DNA of 56,227 nt, taken from a bacterium (lineage in GTDB: Bacteria > Bacteroidota > Bacteroidia > NS11-12g > UBA9320). The stretch lies in assembly GCA_018223105.1 (NCBI GenBank), contig JAAEYY010000012.1, forward strand, positions 41,345-97,571. Direction: 5' to 3'. The notes under the pieces are model-generated. The model made no database searches and was not told the origin of the DNA. It was given only the letters and a program-made list of their open reading frames with translations. The translations under genes and the position numbers were made by a program. Of this stretch, positions 54,626 to 56,227 are shown piece after piece. How positions within the stretch are numbered: position 1 is the first letter of the stretch; every line of letters starts with the position of its first letter.

Positions 54626-55573
54626 ATGGGAAACGTTCAAAAAATTGATTCTTGCTTTTTCACTGGTCTCAAAGTTGAACCTATTATTGATGATAAGGAT
54701 CGAATAGAGTATTATGTTAAAATTGGTTCGAAAAAGCACCAGATAGCACTGAGTGTCTATTCTTCAAACTGGGAAAAAGATTTTGAAAGGTTCCGCAAGA
54801 ATAAACACATACTCCGAGGATTGTTATACAATAACAAATGGGTGAAAGATGAAACTCAAATCATAAACGAACCAGTTATTAATCAGTTGCTTGATAGATA
54901 CCAGTATCCAACATCACCTGAAGAAAAGAAGAACAATCTAATGTTGCTTTTAGCCAGCATTCCAGAGGAAGATGGAGCTAAAGTAGATCTGCATACTTCA
55001 GATCTTAATCTCTGGCAGAGAGGGTATTTTAAATCTAAGGACGAATTCGAATTCTACATGAGGGCTTTATATCACGAAGGTTTAATCGGTGCGGAGTTTT
55101 ATACAAACACGGATAGCCCGCTTTGGTATAAAATTACTTTTAAGGGGCTAAACTACTTAATCAAAATTCAAAGTGAGGGTGCACAGAGCAACAAGTGCTT
55201 TATAGCTATGTCATTTAGATCAGATATGGAATCTACAAGGTTATCTATAAAGAAGGCACTAGCTGCCACCGGGTTTACTCCGATCATTGTAGATGAAGAC
55301 CATGTCAATAGCGACACATCAATTAACGATCATATCATTGCGAGTTTGAAGAAATGTAATTTTTGCATTGCTGATTTCACTCATCATAGCAAAGGAGTAT
55401 ACTTTGAAAGTGGCTTTGCTCTTGGCCAAGGAAAGAAAGTAATCTACACATGTCTTCAGGACGATTTCGATGATGCTCATTTTGATATTAAGCCCTTGCA
55501 GCACATCATTTATGAGAGCCCTGAAGACTTACAGCAAAAGTTGATTGATAAGATCGAAGCTTGGATTTTATAG
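54626..55573 (+). CDS. Protein with C-terminal nucleoside-deoxyribosyltransferase/TIR-like domain
   Basis: 315 residues in two parts. N-terminal part (1-185) is unfamiliar, its end (KSKDEFEFYMRALYHEGLIGAE, then YKITFKGLNYL) looks like a winged helix. C-terminal domain (about 187-315) starts with KCFIAMSF, then IIVDEDH, DHIIASLKKCNFCIADFT, GVYFESGFALGQGKKVIYTC. This is the deoxyribosyltransferase/TIR-like Rossmann fold; the Glu in YFESG (near 258) corresponds to the catalytic glutamate. Such domains split nucleosides or NAD-like nucleotides and serve as effectors in several defence systems. Two bases after the metallopeptidase gene, so part of the R-M operon. Confidence 0.75.
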   Translation: MGNVQKIDSCFFTGLKVEPIIDDKDRIEYYVKIGSKKHQIALSVYSSNWEKDFERFRKNKHILRGLLYNNKWVKDETQIINEPVINQLLDRYQYPTSPEEKKNNLMLLLASIPEEDGAKVDLHTSDLNLWQRGYFKSKDEFEFYMRALYHEGLIGAEFYTNTDSPLWYKITFKGLNYLIKIQSEGAQSNKCFIAMSFRSDMESTRLSIKKALAATGFTPIIVDEDHVNSDTSINDHIIASLKKCNFCIADFTHHSKGVYFESGFALGQGKKVIYTCLQDDFDDAHFDIKPLQHIIYESPEDLQQKLIDKIEAWIL

Positions 55574-55639
55574 GTTTACGTTCTCCAAAACAAAAATTTA
55601 ATGGATCAATTAGATCTCGGCACTTCAAGACTGAAAGAT

Positions 55640-55984
55640 TCAGCCTTTCTTAATTTTATCATTGTAAATGTAATACGCTCCATAAACTATAACTCCAGTA
55701 AAAATTATATATCCCGCAAGCTCAAATAAGGGACGAATTATCCACGCACCACCTACTAACACAGATACAACTATAATAAAATTACCTAAACCGTACGATC
55801 CCTTAAACTGTTTTTGCTTTATTACAGTGCCGGCTAGAATGGCTAAAACTGTTAATATTAAAGCTGTAAAAAACTCTCCAGTTTGAAAAGTATTCCAATC
55901 AAAGTCAGGTACAGGCTCTTCCCAAGATTGGCCTCGAGCTAAATTAGATAAAAAAAGAGATAGTAGCAGTAACTGGTTTTTCAT
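55640..55984 (-). CDS. Small membrane protein with signal peptide
   Basis: 114 residues. Signal peptide (MKNQLLLLSLFLSNLARGQ), then a short periplasmic stretch with WEEPVPDFDWNTFQTG and three hydrophobic segments (about 40-54, 70-85 and 90-106). The C-terminus is basic (YNDKIKKG). The -7 element upstream fits a leaderless start. It is convergent with the R-M operon. Family not recognised. Confidence 0.55.
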   Translation of the reverse strand: MKNQLLLLSLFLSNLARGQSWEEPVPDFDWNTFQTGEFFTALILTVLAILAGTVIKQKQFKGSYGLGNFIIVVSVLVGGAWIIRPLFELAGYIIFTGVIVYGAYYIYNDKIKKG

Positions 55985-55991
55985 TTGGATG

Positions 55992-55999
55992 GAAATATA
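55992..55999 (-). promoter_or_regulatory. -7 promoter element of the small membrane protein
   Basis: TAtaTTTC on the minus strand ends exactly 7 nt before the ATG at 55984; one base off the consensus. Confidence 0.45.
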
Positions 56000-56091
56000 A
56001 TCATTTCAACAATTATTGCTATCAGCTTGAATCTGCATATCTCCAAGAATAGTGCATGTTGTTAGTATGGTGCCTACTCCCCAAAAGACCC

Positions 56092-56152
56092 CTACTCCGT
56101 TCCGGATCGGAGGGTACCCCCCTGATCATTAGGTCAGAAACCTAATGGTACT
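56092..56152. other. Structured non-coding segment at right edge
   Basis: Two inverted repeats: CTCCG/CGGAG (56094-56112) and an 8-bp perfect stem with a 5-nt loop, arms CATTAGGT and ACCTAATG (56127-56147). No T-run of length follows on either strand. Nothing else seen from 56000 to the edge: no frame of protein-like quality and no second copy of the tRNA-Asp fragment. Confidence 0.4.
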
Positions 56153-56227
56153 CTCCTTTAAAATTCAATTTTAAAAATGGTAACCATTATTAATTATCGC
56201 AAAAGTCAGAATTCAGACGGAGAAGAG

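Noticed and set aside
56092..56112. Possible right attachment site of the island
   Set aside because: Sequence does not match the 17-base tRNA-Asp fragment at 37205; the right end is probably outside the window.

Overview
The window reads as the chromosome of a marine-type member of the Bacteroidota, most likely Flavobacteriia or a close relative. The signs are an SprA-type gliding/type IX secretion protein at the left edge, two proteins with C-terminal type IX sorting domains, a LytTR response regulator paired with an HWE/HisKA_2-type TPR kinase, a Bacteroidota-style tyrosine integrase, and promoters of the TAnnTTTG class. At least seven of these promoters sit 7-8 nt from the start codon, so many messages look leaderless.

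Layout. 1-4438: end of sprA and the ferrous iron genes feoA-feoB. 4420-6410 (minus): Kdo transferase waaA and an outer-membrane protein. 6463-10452 (plus): a tight four-gene nucleotide-sugar operon (aminotransferase, UDP-sugar dehydrogenase, UDP-glucuronate decarboxylase-like enzyme, hexapeptide acetyltransferase) for surface polysaccharide. 10418-15149 (minus): a lipoprotein, a di-heme peroxidase and a PhoX-type phosphatase with a type IX sorting tail. 15208-17546 (plus): four overlapping genes (secreted hydrolase, GNAT, SRPBCC, lipoprotein). 17547-17941 is repeat DNA. 17942-19646 holds small minus-strand genes of unknown function.

19800-21600 is the most unusual stretch. On the minus strand, in order of transcription, it holds two structured RNA candidates (each with its own promoter-like element and intrinsic terminator), then tRNA genes Ser, Pro, Tyr, Leu, Phe, then a minimal RNA ligase. 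The Ser tRNA has no D-arm and the Leu tRNA has no long variable arm. I read this as a candidate RNA-repair or odd-tRNA module, perhaps of phage origin.

21791-34168 (minus) is one gene for a 4125-residue secreted protein with two RCC1 propeller regions, many FN3-like and carboxypeptidase-regulatory-like domains and a type IX sorting tail. It is followed at its 5' side by a two-component system (34285-37048) and a perfect 16-bp palindrome.

37205 to the right edge is an integrated island. It starts at a 17-bp fragment of the 3' end of a tRNA-Asp gene, next to a tyrosine integrase, an excisionase-like HTH protein and a DUF3987-type ATPase. Cargo follows: a PD-(D/E)XK protein, a leucine-rich-repeat-like protein, a trypsin-like protease, and a type I restriction-modification operon (hsdM, hsdS, three unknown genes including a paralogous pair, hsdR, a YgjP-like metallopeptidase, and a protein with a deoxyribosyltransferase/TIR-like domain). 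The right end of the island and the intact tRNA-Asp are not in the window.
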